Positions 42,747 through 52,372 of a stretch of 64,000 bases of DNA are shown piece after piece. The DNA comes from Marinobacter panjinensis (GTDB taxonomy: Bacteria; Pseudomonadota; Gammaproteobacteria; Pseudomonadales; Oleiphilaceae). A model generated the notes under the pieces. The model worked only from the letters and a program-made list of their open reading frames with translations, had not been told where the DNA came from and searched no databases. The stretch's first letter is position 1; each line of letters begins with the position of its first letter. The position numbers were made by a program, and so were the translations under genes. The stretch is taken from contig NZ_SZYH01000001.1 in the NCBI RefSeq assembly GCF_005298175.1, positions 1,550,001 to 1,614,000 on the forward strand, in the 5' to 3' direction.

Positions 42747-43905
42747 CGAAAATACCCGTTCCGCCGCGGCCGTTACCGATTCCCGTTCCGGTGGTGAGAA
42801 TGCCCGCCGCATCCTGAAGCGTGACCCCAACCCCCATATGTTCCGGCCGATCCGTTTTCGGTCAGTGGAGGCGCGCAACCGCATCATGCTTTCCCCGATG
42901 TGCCAGTATTCCGGCGAGAACGGGCTCTCCAACGACTGGCACTTTGTTCACCTGGGCGCCCGGGCAGCCGGTGGCGCCGGCTGGGTGTTTACTGAAGCCG
43001 TACACATCGAACCCAGGGGGCGGATCACCCCACATTGCCTAGGCCTGTGGAACGACGAGCAACGCGACCGCCTTGCCCGCATCGCCCGTTACGTCTCGGA
43101 TCAGGGCGCCGTGCCCGGCATTCAGCTTGGCCACGCTGGCCGCAAGGCGTCGGTGGGTCGCCCCTGGGAAGGTTCTCACCCGCTACGGTCAGACACCGGC
43201 GGCTGGGACGACCTGGTGTCGGCATCCGCGGTGCCCTATGCGAGCCAGTGGCAAGTGCCGGAAGCAATGAACCAGAATCAGATCGGCGAATCACTACAGG
43301 CCCTGAAATCCGCCACCCGCCGCGCGCGGGAAGCTGGTTTCAGGGCACTGGAGCTGCACGGTGCCCATGGCTATCTGATTCACCAGTTCCTGTCACCCCT
43401 GAGCAACAAGCGCACGGATGCGTACGGCGGCTCCTTTGAAAATCGCATTCGTTTCCTGCAGGAATCCATCGCAGTGGTTCGCGAGGAATGGCCAGGCGAC
43501 CTGCCGCTGTTCCTGCGGCTGTCCTGCACCGACTGGGTCGACGGCGGTTGGACCCTCGACGACACCGTGCGGCTGGCCACCCTGTTGCGGTTTCAGGGCG
43601 ACGTCGACCTGATAGACTGTTCATCAGGGGGTAACGATCCGCGCCAGAATATTCCCATTCACCCGGGCTACCAGGTACCGCTGGCCCAGGCAGTGCGCGC
43701 GCGGGCGGATATCGCTACCGGTGCCGTTGGCCTGATTCACAGCCCGGACCTGGCCGAGTCGATTATCGCCAATGGCCAGGCTGACCTGGTGATTCTGGGT
43801 CGGGCGCTGTTATCGGATCCGGCCTGGCCGCTTCGCGCCGCTGCAACCCTGAAAGCGGAAAACGTGGAGTGGCCCAGACAGTATGAACGCTCTAACATTT
43901 TCTGA
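42739..43905 (+). CDS. Old yellow enzyme family NADH:flavin oxidoreductase (YqjM-type)
   Basis: A 388-residue flavoprotein. The FMN barrel opens at about residue 30 (NPHMFRPIRFRSVEARNRIM), with MCQYSGENGLSNDWHFVHLGARAAGG and the active-site GAHGYLIHQFLSPLSNKRTD of the YqjM class (His-Gly-Ala-His region at about 215-225), and the C-terminal phosphate loop ADLVILGRALLSDP. These enzymes reduce activated C=C bonds with NAD(P)H; some act on unsaturated lactams or enones. An extra 30-residue N-terminal tail precedes the domain. It overlaps the upstream membrane protein gene. Confidence 0.92.
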   Translation: MSNENTRSAAAVTDSRSGGENARRILKRDPNPHMFRPIRFRSVEARNRIMLSPMCQYSGENGLSNDWHFVHLGARAAGGAGWVFTEAVHIEPRGRITPHCLGLWNDEQRDRLARIARYVSDQGAVPGIQLGHAGRKASVGRPWEGSHPLRSDTGGWDDLVSASAVPYASQWQVPEAMNQNQIGESLQALKSATRRAREAGFRALELHGAHGYLIHQFLSPLSNKRTDAYGGSFENRIRFLQESIAVVREEWPGDLPLFLRLSCTDWVDGGWTLDDTVRLATLLRFQGDVDLIDCSSGGNDPRQNIPIHPGYQVPLAQAVRARADIATGAVGLIHSPDLAESIIANGQADLVILGRALLSDPAWPLRAAATLKAENVEWPRQYERSNIF

Positions 43906-43942
43906 GCCATAACGCAGTTTTTGTGCAAACGGAGAGGACACC

Positions 43943-44698
43943 ATGAAATCTTTACTGCTGAACGCAGACATGGGTGAGAGCTTCGGCCCCTGGGTGATGG
44001 GTATGGATCACCAGGTTATGCCCCATGTGGACCTGGCGAACATAGCCTGCGGCTTTCACGCATCTGATCCCGATGTCATGCGGCGCACGGTTCGCATGGC
44101 GGCAGAACATTCGGTCGGCATCGGTGCCCACCCGGCCTATCCGGACCTGGTCGGTTTTGGCCGACGCTCCATGGCCTTTTCAGCGGAGGAAATCGAAAAC
44201 CTGGTGCTGTATCAGGTTGGCGCGCTGGCGGCCATGTGTCGGGCCGAAGGCACTGAAATCCGTTACGTGAAACCCCACGGCGCGCTCTATAACGACATGA
44301 CACACAAGCCGGAAATCTTCAGCGCCGTTGCCCGGGCCATAAAAGCCTATGGCTCCGGGCTTCCGCTGATGACCCTGGCAACCCGCGACACAAGCTCAAT
44401 ACGTGAGCTGGCTCGTGAGCAAGACCTCACACTCTGGTTTGAGGCCTTTGCCGACCGCGCCTACGACGCCGACGGCCGACTGGTGTCCCGGGCGCAGCCC
44501 GGCGCCGTGCACCATGATCCTGACGTTATTCTTGACCAGGCCCAGCGCATTGCCACGGGGCAACCACTGACCGCCAGCGATGGCAGTGAGCTGATCCTGA
44601 CCGCGGACACCCTGTGTGTCCACGGAGATAACGAGGAGTCGGTAGCCTCCGTTCGCGCCATCCGCCAAATGCTCAACCAACTTAAAGAGCGGGCATGA
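43943..44698 (+). CDS. pxpA: 5-oxoprolinase subunit PxpA
   Basis: A 251-residue LamB/YcsF protein starting [13 protein letters not shown], with [19 protein letters not shown] and [11 protein letters not shown], the standard PxpA motifs. With PxpB and PxpC it forms the ATP-dependent 5-oxoprolinase that opens 5-oxo-L-proline to L-glutamate. The ATG is preceded by GGAGAGGA. The three genes overlap by 4 bp each (pxpA-pxpB and pxpB-pxpC), so they are translated as a unit. The glutamate formed would feed the glutamate dehydrogenase encoded 10 kb upstream. Confidence 0.95.
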   Translation: MKSLLLNADMGESFGPWVMGMDHQVMPHVDLANIACGFHASDPDVMRRTVRMAAEHSVGIGAHPAYPDLVGFGRRSMAFSAEEIENLVLYQVGALAAMCRAEGTEIRYVKPHGALYNDMTHKPEIFSAVARAIKAYGSGLPLMTLATRDTSSIRELAREQDLTLWFEAFADRAYDADGRLVSRAQPGAVHHDPDVILDQAQRIATGQPLTASDGSELILTADTLCVHGDNEESVASVRAIRQMLNQLKERA

Positions 44699-45420
44699 AT
44701 CCGACACGCTTACCCAGCCTCGAGCGGGCCGGCCTTGACGGCTGGATGGTGCGGCTGTTCGACAGCATCGAGGAAAACAACCTGTTGTGGCTGACTGCCC
44801 TCGCTGAAGAATGCGAGGCCGCCTTCGGCGACACCCTGGTGGACCTGGTGCCGTCCTACACTACGCTGCTGGTGGTTTTCGATCCGCTTCACATCAGCCC
44901 CTGCGAAGCCAGAAAACGACTGATCGACATACTAGCCCGCCTCGAGCCCGCCGAAGCCGGCGCCAGCGGGAAACTGCACGAACTGCCCACCTGGTACGAC
45001 CCGAAAATTGGCCCTGATTTACAGCGGGTTGCTGACCTGTCGGGTCTTTCGGTGGCGTCAGTCATCGAGACCCACAGCAGCCGGGAGTATCGCGTGTTTG
45101 CCCTGGGCTTTGCACCGGGCTTTGCTTTTATGGGTTTGCTGAACGAGGCACTCACCTGTCCGCGCCTGGATACCCCACGCCAGAAAGTGCCCGCAGGCAG
45201 TGTGGCCGTTGCCGGCCAGCAAACCGCCGCCTACCCGATAGTGACGCCTGGCGGCTGGAACCTGATCGGCCGAACCCCCATACGGCTGTTTGACCGGAAC
45301 CGCGAAGGGTTAAGCCTGCTGAGAGTGGGCGACCGCGTGCGTTTTGTGGCGGTGAATCAGGACACTTTCGAAGCACAGGGTGGCGACACCACACCCACAA
45401 ACGGGGGGCCGGCGAAATGA
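44695..45420 (+). CDS. pxpB: 5-oxoprolinase subunit PxpB
   Basis: A 241-residue KipI/allophanate-hydrolase-subunit-1-type protein. Recognisable motifs are [12 protein letters not shown], the HE-L-P-xxYD lead-in (here [15 protein letters not shown]), [18 protein letters not shown] and [20 protein letters not shown], with [10 protein letters not shown] at the end. The cyclophilin-like domain pairs with PxpC. The start overlaps the pxpA stop by 4 bp. It may be confused with KipI regulators, but the pxpA-B-C order settles the role. Confidence 0.95.
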   Translation: MNPTRLPSLERAGLDGWMVRLFDSIEENNLLWLTALAEECEAAFGDTLVDLVPSYTTLLVVFDPLHISPCEARKRLIDILARLEPAEAGASGKLHELPTWYDPKIGPDLQRVADLSGLSVASVIETHSSREYRVFALGFAPGFAFMGLLNEALTCPRLDTPRQKVPAGSVAVAGQQTAAYPIVTPGGWNLIGRTPIRLFDRNREGLSLLRVGDRVRFVAVNQDTFEAQGGDTTPTNGGPAK

Positions 45421-46355
45421 GCGAAAGTCACCTGACAGGATTTCGCGTCTCCCGCGCTGGCCCGCTTGCCCTGTTGCAGGACGCAGGCCGTTTCGGGGTG
45501 CGGCATCTGGGCGTCACTCAGGGTGGGCCGGCCGATCTGCATGCCTGGGCCTGGGCCAACCACCTGGCAGGCAATCCCTGGGGCACGGCAGTGCTGGAAA
45601 TCACATTTGGCGGGCTGGAACTGGTGGCGGAGCGGGATCTGACCATTGCGCTCACCGGCGCCAATCTGGGCGTCAGGCACAACCAGCAATCCGCGCCCAT
45701 GTGGAGAACACTGGCCGTCAGTGCCGGCGATACACTTACCTTCGGTTCACCGGTTAACGGCTTGCGCGCTTACCTGGCGGTCGCCGGAGGTTTCCGGGGT
45801 GACACTGTCATGGGAAGCGCCGCCTGCGTGGTACGGGAACAGCTAGGCGGATTTGACGGCCAGGGAACCAGCCTGCGCGAGGGCGACACCCTTACGGTGA
45901 ACGAAGCGGAAAGCACTCCGGCCCAGCAGATTGCGCCGGAATCGGAACAGCGGGACTACCGGCAGACAACCACACTGAACCTGCTTCCGGGTGCCCAGAT
46001 TGCGGCCTTTACCGGCAGAAGCCTGTTTGATGCGTTTAATGCCGAATGGCAGGTGGATCAACGTGCGGACCGTATGGGCGTACGCCTGACCGGACCCAGA
46101 CTTCAGTGCACCATCGGCTCACTGGTGTCGGAAGGGATTTCACTGGGCGCCGTTCAGGTACCACCGGATGGCCAGCCAATCGCCCTGCTGAACGACCGGC
46201 AGACCATTGGCGGCTACCCGCGCCTGGGTAATCTCACACCCTTGGCCGCCAGCCTCCTGGCCCAGTGCATGCCAGGGCAGACGGTTCGCCTCAGAGCTGC
46301 CGGCATAGACAGCGCGCTGCGACAACACCGGCAGTTTCTTCACTCGCTGCGCTGA
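45417..46355 (+). CDS. pxpC: 5-oxoprolinase subunit PxpC
   Basis: A 312-residue protein of the KipA/allophanate-hydrolase-subunit-2 (biotin-dependent carboxyltransferase-like) family. Motifs are LALLQDAGRFGVRHLGVTQGGPADLHA (in part), NPWGTAVLEITFGG, LRAYLAVAGGFRG and DRMGVRLTG, then GAVQVPPDGQPIALLNDRQT. It completes the PxpABC complex. It is the last gene of the rightward cluster, convergent with the efpL gene after 9 bp, so the transcript probably ends near here; no obvious hairpin terminator is visible. Confidence 0.95.
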   Translation: MSESHLTGFRVSRAGPLALLQDAGRFGVRHLGVTQGGPADLHAWAWANHLAGNPWGTAVLEITFGGLELVAERDLTIALTGANLGVRHNQQSAPMWRTLAVSAGDTLTFGSPVNGLRAYLAVAGGFRGDTVMGSAACVVREQLGGFDGQGTSLREGDTLTVNEAESTPAQQIAPESEQRDYRQTTTLNLLPGAQIAAFTGRSLFDAFNAEWQVDQRADRMGVRLTGPRLQCTIGSLVSEGISLGAVQVPPDGQPIALLNDRQTIGGYPRLGNLTPLAASLLAQCMPGQTVRLRAAGIDSALRQHRQFLHSLR

Positions 46356-46364
46356 ACCATACCC

Positions 46365-46931
46365 TCAGGCCCGGCCCAGGAACCGGCGCTCTTCCACGTT
46401 GATTTTGATCCGGTCGCCAGTGGAAATATGTTCAGGCACCTGAATAACCAGGCCCGTGGTGAGCCGGGCAGGTTTGGTCCTTGCCGTTGCAGATCCGCCT
46501 TTGACCGAGGGATCGGTTTCCTCAATGACAAGGTCCACCGTCGGGGGCAAATCCAGCGCCACGGGCGCATCGCTAACAAGAATAACCATCAAGCCCTGGG
46601 TATCCTCGTTGATAAACAGCAACTCATCGGCAATGGCCTCGCCATTCAGGCTGTACTGAGTGAAGTCTTCAGTATCCATGAAGACGTACTCTTCGCCGTC
46701 TGAATAGGAGAACGTGGCCGGTCTGCGGACCAGGTCGGCCAGATTCAGCATGTCGGAGTCCTTGAACGTCTGGTCGATCTTGTAGCCGGTCACTACGTCG
46801 TAAAGACGCATACGGTAAAGGCTGCCGCCGGCTCTGCCCTGGGGCACTGACCGCTCGATGTCCTTGACGAAGTAAACGCCACCCTCGTATTCAACTGCGG
46901 AATTCTTCTTGATTTCACCTGCTTTTGGCAT
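46365..46931 (-). CDS. efpL: Elongation factor P-like protein EfpL (YeiP)
   Basis: From the ATG at 46931 the product is 188 residues, as in E. coli YeiP/EfpL (190). It starts [18 protein letters not shown]; Arg33 (in [11 protein letters not shown]) occupies the place of Arg33 of E. coli EfpL, where EF-P has its modified Lys. The C-terminus has the [20 protein letters not shown] block and the closing EERRFLGRA. It binds stalled ribosomes and helps with polyproline and other hard-to-translate motifs. An earlier GTG/TTG start is not needed. Confidence 0.93.
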   Translation of the reverse strand: MPKAGEIKKNSAVEYEGGVYFVKDIERSVPQGRAGGSLYRMRLYDVVTGYKIDQTFKDSDMLNLADLVRRPATFSYSDGEEYVFMDTEDFTQYSLNGEAIADELLFINEDTQGLMVILVSDAPVALDLPPTVDLVIEETDPSVKGGSATARTKPARLTTGLVIQVPEHISTGDRIKINVEERRFLGRA

Positions 46932-47018
46932 TGCTACTGCTTCCAATATATAAAATGGGACAAATACGATGCTGATATACCATGAAGCTGGCTCTCTGGC
47001 GATAGCCAGCAAGCGGAC

Positions 47019-48050
47019 TCAGGCCACCAGTGCACGCACGTCTGCCAGAAATCGATCCACCTGCCCCGATGTGGTGGACCATGAACACATCAGACGAGCG
47101 CTGCCACCAATGAAGTTGTAAAAATTCCAACCCTTCTCCCGCAAAACGGCCTGCACCGGCTCCGGCATCTCCACGAAAACACCATTCACCTGCCTGGGAT
47201 AACGAAGCCTGATACCCGGCAGCCCCTGAAGTCCCTTCTCAAGCCGTTCTGCACACCCGTTGGCGTGGCGGGCATTCTGCAGCCATACATCCCCTTCCAG
47301 CAGCCCGCACCAGGGCGCCGAAATGTACCGCATTTTTGAGGCCAGCTGCCCTGCCTGCTTACAGCGCCACTCGAAGTCTTCAGCCAGTTCGTGGTTGAAG
47401 AACACCACTGCCTCACCCAACGCCAGGCCATTCTTGGTGCCCGAGAAGCACAACACATCCACCCCTGCCTTCCAGGTGATCTCGGAAGGATGCACGTCCA
47501 GTGCTGCCACGGCATTGGCGAAACGGGCGCCGTCCATATGAATGTTCAGCCTGTGTTGATCCGCTGTTCTGCGGATAGCATGCAATTCGGCTGGCGTATA
47601 AACCGTGCCCACCTCGGTGGCCTGGGTCAGGCTCAGGGCCTTGGGTTTGGGATAGTGGATATCGCTGCGCTTGGTAACCAGATACTCAATACTTTCCGGA
47701 GTCAGCTTTCCGTCCGCGCCCTGCCCCAACATTAACTTGGCCCCGTTTGAGGCGTACTCGGGCCCGCCACATTCGTCGGTTTCTATGTGCGCCAGCTCAT
47801 GGCAGATAACACTGTGAAAGGATTGGCCAATGGAGGCCAGGGCAAGCGAATTGGCGGCGGTGCCATTGAACACGAAGTAGACATCGCAATCCGTGTCAAA
47901 CAGCGTTCGAAGGTCATCCGCCGCCCGCTGTGTCCAGCGGTCCTCGCCGTAGGCCGGCTCATCGGTACAATTCGCCTCGGCCATCGCCTTCCAGGCTTGT
48001 GGGCAAACACCGCTGTAGTTATCACTGGCGAACTGTTCGGACTCTGACAC
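47019..48050 (-). CDS. ltaE: Low-specificity L-threonine aldolase
   Basis: A 343-residue PLP enzyme of the beta-eliminating lyase family, opening FASDNYSGVCPQAWKAM with the ADRWTQRAADDL-like DRWTQRAADDLR stretch. The PLP lysine is in the FSGTKNGLALGEAVVFF region. The start is a GTG at 48050 with GGAG seven bases upstream. It cleaves threonine and allo-threonine to glycine and acetaldehyde. It is upstream of efpL on the same strand with a gap of 87 bp. Confidence 0.9.
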   Translation of the reverse strand: MSESEQFASDNYSGVCPQAWKAMAEANCTDEPAYGEDRWTQRAADDLRTLFDTDCDVYFVFNGTAANSLALASIGQSFHSVICHELAHIETDECGGPEYASNGAKLMLGQGADGKLTPESIEYLVTKRSDIHYPKPKALSLTQATEVGTVYTPAELHAIRRTADQHRLNIHMDGARFANAVAALDVHPSEITWKAGVDVLCFSGTKNGLALGEAVVFFNHELAEDFEWRCKQAGQLASKMRYISAPWCGLLEGDVWLQNARHANGCAERLEKGLQGLPGIRLRYPRQVNGVFVEMPEPVQAVLREKGWNFYNFIGGSARLMCSWSTTSGQVDRFLADVRALVA

Positions 48051-48104
48051 GACGCCGCTCCTTCATTATTCGGGTGACGGGCCGCACCATGCGGCCCATC
48101 CTGT

Positions 48105-48803
48105 TCAGCTCATCAATCCCAGGTGTTCTGCGTCCTTCAGGATACAATCATCCAGAAGTTCGAGATACGCGGCCTTGGCTTTACGCTTGGTCTGCTCGTG
48201 CGCCTTCATGTTCAGCTTACGGAACTGCTGGGCCACTTCATTCGCCCTCGCTTTAAGCTGCTCCGGCGCAACCACCTCATCCAGGAAACCGGCTTCAACG
48301 GCTCCTTTGGGGCTGAAAATTTCCGCGTTGATCACGGAACGGTAAAAATGCGACGGCGACAGGCGGTGGCGCGCAATTTCGATACCGGCATGGTGCATGG
48401 TCATGCCGATGGCCACTTCGTTCAGGCCCAGCTTGAAATCACCCTCGATACCAATGCGGTAGTCCACCGACAGGAGAACGAACGCGCCCTTGGCAATGGC
48501 GTGGCCACTGCAGGCACCGATTATCGGCAGCGGGAAGGCTGCCAGGCGACGGGTGAACCGTGAACCGACCGTGACCAGCGCGGACGCTTCCTTCGGCCCT
48601 TTCTGCATTTCCTTCAGGTCGTAGCCGCCGGAAAGAATACCGGGCTGTCCCGTCAGAATGACCACGGCCTTGTCTTCCTCGGCCCGATCAAGGGCGTGAT
48701 TCAGCGCCTCAAACACGTCGTGGCTCAGCGCATTCGCCTTGCCATTACTGATAGTGATTGTGGCTACGCCATCTTCCAATTGGTAATTTACAAGGTCCGT
48801 CAC
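48105..48803 (-). CDS. Crotonase/enoyl-CoA hydratase family protein
   Basis: A 232-residue crotonase-fold protein started at the GTG at 48803 (site GAGGG). The first oxyanion-hole region is LSGGYDLKEM (about residues 57-66) and the second is GACSGHAIAKGAFVLLSVDYRIG (about 97-119), but the acid residues found in true hydratases are not evident at the usual places (EVAIGMTMHHAGIEIARHRL). It may be an isomerase or a non-standard enzyme of this superfamily. It ends upstream of the threonine aldolase gene on the same strand. Confidence 0.85.
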   Translation of the reverse strand: MTDLVNYQLEDGVATITISNGKANALSHDVFEALNHALDRAEEDKAVVILTGQPGILSGGYDLKEMQKGPKEASALVTVGSRFTRRLAAFPLPIIGACSGHAIAKGAFVLLSVDYRIGIEGDFKLGLNEVAIGMTMHHAGIEIARHRLSPSHFYRSVINAEIFSPKGAVEAGFLDEVVAPEQLKARANEVAQQFRKLNMKAHEQTKRKAKAAYLELLDDCILKDAEHLGLMS

Positions 48804-48865
48804 CGGAATACCCTCTTGCTGAAGTTGAATTTTGGTGTGGCGAACTTTGCCACCTTCTGCCCAAA

Positions 48866-51427
48866 CTAGCTACTCTCAGGCATGCGCCGCGTTTTCCCGT
48901 ACATCCAGGCCAACCCTAACAACGCCAGGCCAAGCCCCATAAACGCGGCTACCCGCCACAGGCCCTGCAGGCCCGCCATGTCGATCAGGAATATCTTGCC
49001 TATCACAACACCCAGCAGGGCCATGCCCGCCTTGCGAAGCACCTCGTTGTCACGTCTCGTAGAATAGAAAATGGCGGCAATGGCATACAACATGCCCACT
49101 ACCGAATAGCTGTACAACTCCCCCTCTGACACACCAAACGACAGCCCCATCTCACTACCCTGCCAGAGCTGACGAATTTCCAGCAGGGTAAACAACGCAA
49201 AACAGGCAGCTGCCACGCACAACGACCATAGCCGGGGTGCAAGCTGAGGGAACCGGCTTGCAACAAGCGCCAGCAGCACCGGGCCACCAAAGGCAGGCAG
49301 CAGCATGTTGAATATCGCAGCATCACCAATGACGCTGTCGCCCCACCAGGGATTGTGCACAGTAACGAGAGTGAGATAACTCAGTATGGACAGTCCAAGC
49401 AGAATCCACGAGAACAGGCGATAGAGCCATTCCAGCGACTGGCTTGCTCTTGCGCGCACCATGTAGGTCAGGCTAAGCGCGCCCCACAGCATGGTGTTGA
49501 TGGTCGCCTCGGTGAAACTGTACTCATGGGCAAAAATATCGCCCTCATAGAGCCAATGACGCATCTCTGCGCCGAGGAACAACACCAGCAAATGCAGTGT
49601 TGCCCCTTCGAGCCACGGGCGAATGCCATGATTCCTGCCGGCCATCCAGGTGGCAATGCCTGCAAACAGCGCCGCCCCACCATAGGTCCACAGGGACCAA
49701 TGCACAGAGGCATCGTAGTCCTGCAACCATGGATTGAAGGTCAGCCGTGCAACGACCAGGGCCAGCGCCACTTTCAACAGCAGGTACAGTTCCGGCATCT
49801 CATAGCGGCGCGCCAGCCAGGTCAGACTGACAAACTGGGCAGAAAGCGCCAGCGTCAGTGAGCCTTCGCGGAACAGCATCACTGCTGCCAGGGAGTAACT
49901 CATGTGCGCCGCGAGAACGGCCCAGACAACGCCACCCCGATAGCGTTCGAGCGCTTCCATTTTCCAGGCCAGCACACCGTACACGCCGCCGATGACCAGC
50001 ATCGCCACCGACCAGGTGACAGACGTTTCGGAGCCGTGAATCAGTAACCAGCCTAGAACCAGCCATACCAGGGGTGACAGAAACGTTAACGAGGCCCACC
50101 GCCGCTGATCACTCTGACGCACCCAGTGCCACAATCCCAGACCAACAGTGATTACGGCGGCAGCAATGAGATAGGAAAGAAAGCTGTCCTGTTGCTCCAG
50201 GGGCATCTGAGTCGGGAACAGCGTGTCTGCGCCACTGCGAGCCCTGTACCCCAACCAGCCTGCTGCGCTGGCCAGCACCGCACCCCAGGGAAGAAACCAC
50301 AGCGCTCCGCGGCTCTGTGGAGCCAGCGCCGCCACTGGCAGGATCAACAACCAGCTCCAGAACAGCGGGCTGGAAACTGACTGGTCATCCATCGACAGTG
50401 CCCAGACAATCAACAGCGCTATCAGCACTTCCCGCAGGCGCGGCGCCTCCACCTTTGCCGAACCCGGCAGGATCGCGAAGACCAGAAACAACCCGGCGAT
50501 ATACCAGGCTGTCGCGGCTCCAGCGGCAGCAGAAGACACGGTAACCAACCACCACAAAAGTGCGCCAGCCAATGTGGCGTACCACAGCCAGTCGCGGTAC
50601 ACATAGCGCATCAACAGTAGCGAGCTGAGGGTAATCAGGAAGCTGTAAGCCAGCACAAATGCCACGCTGCCATCCTCACCACCGATCAGCAGAGGCACCA
50701 GATAGGCACCACTTAACCCCATGACTGCCAGCAACGGGCCATGAACCAGTGCTAACACCATGGTGCCCAGTGATACCACCGCCAGGCCGACCAGCCCCGT
50801 CGTCGGACTGACAAGTCCATAGTGGTGTACACCGGCCAGCAATGCGGCATATAAGGTAATACTGCCGCCGCCCGCCAGCGCAGCGAACACCTGGTTACGG
50901 CGGCGCAGGTATTCCGCTCCCGCATGCAACGCAAGACCACTTGCCAGAGCCATGATCAGTTGCTGCACAGGGCCAATAAGCCCGGCATTGATGGAATGGC
51001 TGACCATGAATATTCCCGCCAGGCACACACTCAGACCGCCAAGCCAGACCATCCAGTTTTCTTTCAGGGTACGAACCAGGCGGGAAGACTTTCCTGAGTC
51101 CGATGCGTTACTGGTTTCCGGGCGGGGCGAAACAACCCAATCATCGGTTGATGGCGCGGCTGGCCCGGGATGCGGTTCCGTCAGATGCCGCGCGGTGACG
51201 ACGGGCGCTTCAGGCTCGTCCAGTTCCAATGCCGGCGGTTGATCCCCCCGTACCATCTGGCGTTTGAGCCCTGCAATTTCTGCTCGCAGCACTGACAGTT
51301 CGTGCTCCAGTGACGCCATACGAGCCGACTGGTCACCACGCCGGCGAAAGGCGAGAAAGCCCAGGACGGAGCCAACCGGAACAAGCACCGCAACGGCTAA
51401 AACCAGGATGAGGAGTAATGCTTCCAA
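48866..51427 (-). CDS. DUF2339 large membrane protein
   Basis: An 853-residue protein: a cytoplasmic-side coiled coil and linker (residues about 25-115) after one N-terminal helix, then roughly 22-25 hydrophobic helices through to the C-terminus. Signature blocks are WMVWLGGLSVCLAGIFMV, GPVQQLIMALASGLALHAGAEYLRRR (in part) and a run of GLSGAYLVPLLIGGEDGSVAFVLAYS-like repeats. The DUF2339 family is of unknown function. The start is a TTG at 51427 with GGGGAA nearby. It is one of the longest genes in the window and probably monocistronic. Confidence 0.85.
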   Translation of the reverse strand: MEALLLILVLAVAVLVPVGSVLGFLAFRRRGDQSARMASLEHELSVLRAEIAGLKRQMVRGDQPPALELDEPEAPVVTARHLTEPHPGPAAPSTDDWVVSPRPETSNASDSGKSSRLVRTLKENWMVWLGGLSVCLAGIFMVSHSINAGLIGPVQQLIMALASGLALHAGAEYLRRRNQVFAALAGGGSITLYAALLAGVHHYGLVSPTTGLVGLAVVSLGTMVLALVHGPLLAVMGLSGAYLVPLLIGGEDGSVAFVLAYSFLITLSSLLLMRYVYRDWLWYATLAGALLWWLVTVSSAAAGAATAWYIAGLFLVFAILPGSAKVEAPRLREVLIALLIVWALSMDDQSVSSPLFWSWLLILPVAALAPQSRGALWFLPWGAVLASAAGWLGYRARSGADTLFPTQMPLEQQDSFLSYLIAAAVITVGLGLWHWVRQSDQRRWASLTFLSPLVWLVLGWLLIHGSETSVTWSVAMLVIGGVYGVLAWKMEALERYRGGVVWAVLAAHMSYSLAAVMLFREGSLTLALSAQFVSLTWLARRYEMPELYLLLKVALALVVARLTFNPWLQDYDASVHWSLWTYGGAALFAGIATWMAGRNHGIRPWLEGATLHLLVLFLGAEMRHWLYEGDIFAHEYSFTEATINTMLWGALSLTYMVRARASQSLEWLYRLFSWILLGLSILSYLTLVTVHNPWWGDSVIGDAAIFNMLLPAFGGPVLLALVASRFPQLAPRLWSLCVAAACFALFTLLEIRQLWQGSEMGLSFGVSEGELYSYSVVGMLYAIAAIFYSTRRDNEVLRKAGMALLGVVIGKIFLIDMAGLQGLWRVAAFMGLGLALLGLAWMYGKTRRMPESS

Positions 51428-51443
51428 GCTCTTTTCCCCTTCT

Positions 51444-51836
51444 TCAGAAGCTTGACATCTCGTCCTGCAGGTCGCGCTTCAGCTCCTCCGGCTCTGTTAT
51501 CCACAGTGTGTCACCGCGGCCGGGAAAGACACCTACCTCCAGGCCGTCTTTGGTCAGGCCAGGTACCCATTTTTTGAAAAAATCAGGTAGCGAGATACTT
51601 TTCGGGGAGAGGTCACTGGCACCTTTCGCGTACTCCACCGCAAATGCCGAGCTGGGCCATACCGGCAAATGAGCAAGGGCACCGTCGTCCGATTCGATCT
51701 TCAGGAAGCGGTTCTCCGAATTCACCAGAATCCAGATTTCCCGCTCCTCACCCACCAGGCTCAGGAAGTAGTCGTATCGCTCTTCACCATTCAATTCGAG
51801 GATCTGGTTCATTTCGTCGTTGGTCATGGCAGTCAT
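51444..51836 (-). CDS. DUF2750 family protein
   Basis: A 130-residue soluble protein from the ATG at 51836. It contains the DUF2750 pattern: NGEERYDYFLSLVGEEREIWIL (about residues 12-33), the AHLPVWPSSAFAVEYAKGA block and the FFKKWVPGLTKDGLEVGVFP block. The function of the family is unknown. It lies directly upstream of the DUF2339 gene on the same strand (16-bp gap) and could be co-transcribed with it. Confidence 0.8.
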   Translation of the reverse strand: MTAMTNDEMNQILELNGEERYDYFLSLVGEEREIWILVNSENRFLKIESDDGALAHLPVWPSSAFAVEYAKGASDLSPKSISLPDFFKKWVPGLTKDGLEVGVFPGRGDTLWITEPEELKRDLQDEMSSF

Positions 51837-51951
51837 TAACAGTTGCACTCCGGTAAGATACCCTGCCCCATTCACCTGCTACACTGGCAGTGTTCAGGGC
51901 TACTTTGGGCCTTGAGATTTGGTTCCACAAGCACACTATAAGGAAATTGGA

Positions 51952-52155
51952 ATGGGAAGCACGAAACTCATTGGCCTGGTTCTGCTGGTGGTTGGTATTG
52001 CCCTGCTCTTCTTCGGGTACCAGTCTACACAATCAGTGGGGGACCAGATTACTGAAACGCTCACCGGTCGCTTTACGGATGAAACCATGTGGTACCTGAT
52101 TGGTGGCGCCGCAGCCGTTGTTGCGGGTGGATTCCTGGCGTTCGTCAGAAAATAA
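51952..52155 (+). CDS. DUF3185 family small membrane protein
   Basis: A 67-residue protein from the ATG at 51952 (site AAGGAAA). Two helices (GLVLLVVGIALLFFGYQ and WYLIGGAAAVVAGGFLAFV) flank the conserved linker QSVGDQITETLTGRFTDETM, a DUF3185 hallmark. The function is unknown. A second small hydrophobic gene follows 21 bp later, probably on the same transcript. Confidence 0.85.
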   Translation: MGSTKLIGLVLLVVGIALLFFGYQSTQSVGDQITETLTGRFTDETMWYLIGGAAAVVAGGFLAFVRK

Positions 52156-52176
52156 TCATTGCAGGAGAGCAGACGT

Positions 52177-52320
52177 ATGACACTTCACCTTGAACTTGCC
52201 CCCCTGATCAGTCTGGGTGCAGGCATTGGCATACTGGTATTTCCAAAGCTGCTCAACTACATCGTGGCAGGCTACCTGATCGTTCTGGGCGTTCTGGGAT
52301 TACTGGGGCATTCCTTCTGA
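52177..52320 (+). CDS. DUF3096 family 47-residue membrane protein
   Basis: A short gene, ATG at 52177 (site GCAGGAGAG) to TGA at 52318-52320, encoding 47 residues. It reads MTLHLELAPLISLGAGIGIL, then VFPKLLNYIVAGYLIVLGVLG and ends LLGHSF. This is the DUF3096 pattern of two packed helices with a Pro-Lys-Leu-Leu-Asn-Tyr turn. It is probably co-transcribed with the DUF3185 gene. Its role is unknown. Confidence 0.8.
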   Translation: MTLHLELAPLISLGAGIGILVFPKLLNYIVAGYLIVLGVLGLLGHSF

Positions 52321-52372
52321 GGGCACCACACCCGTAACAGGAGAGCCCGGGTAGACTCGTTGATCCCGGGCT

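Noticed and set aside
48866..51427. Frameshift or fusion in the very long DUF2339 gene
   Set aside because: The reading frame is continuous, with hydrophobic helices throughout and a length that is normal for this family.
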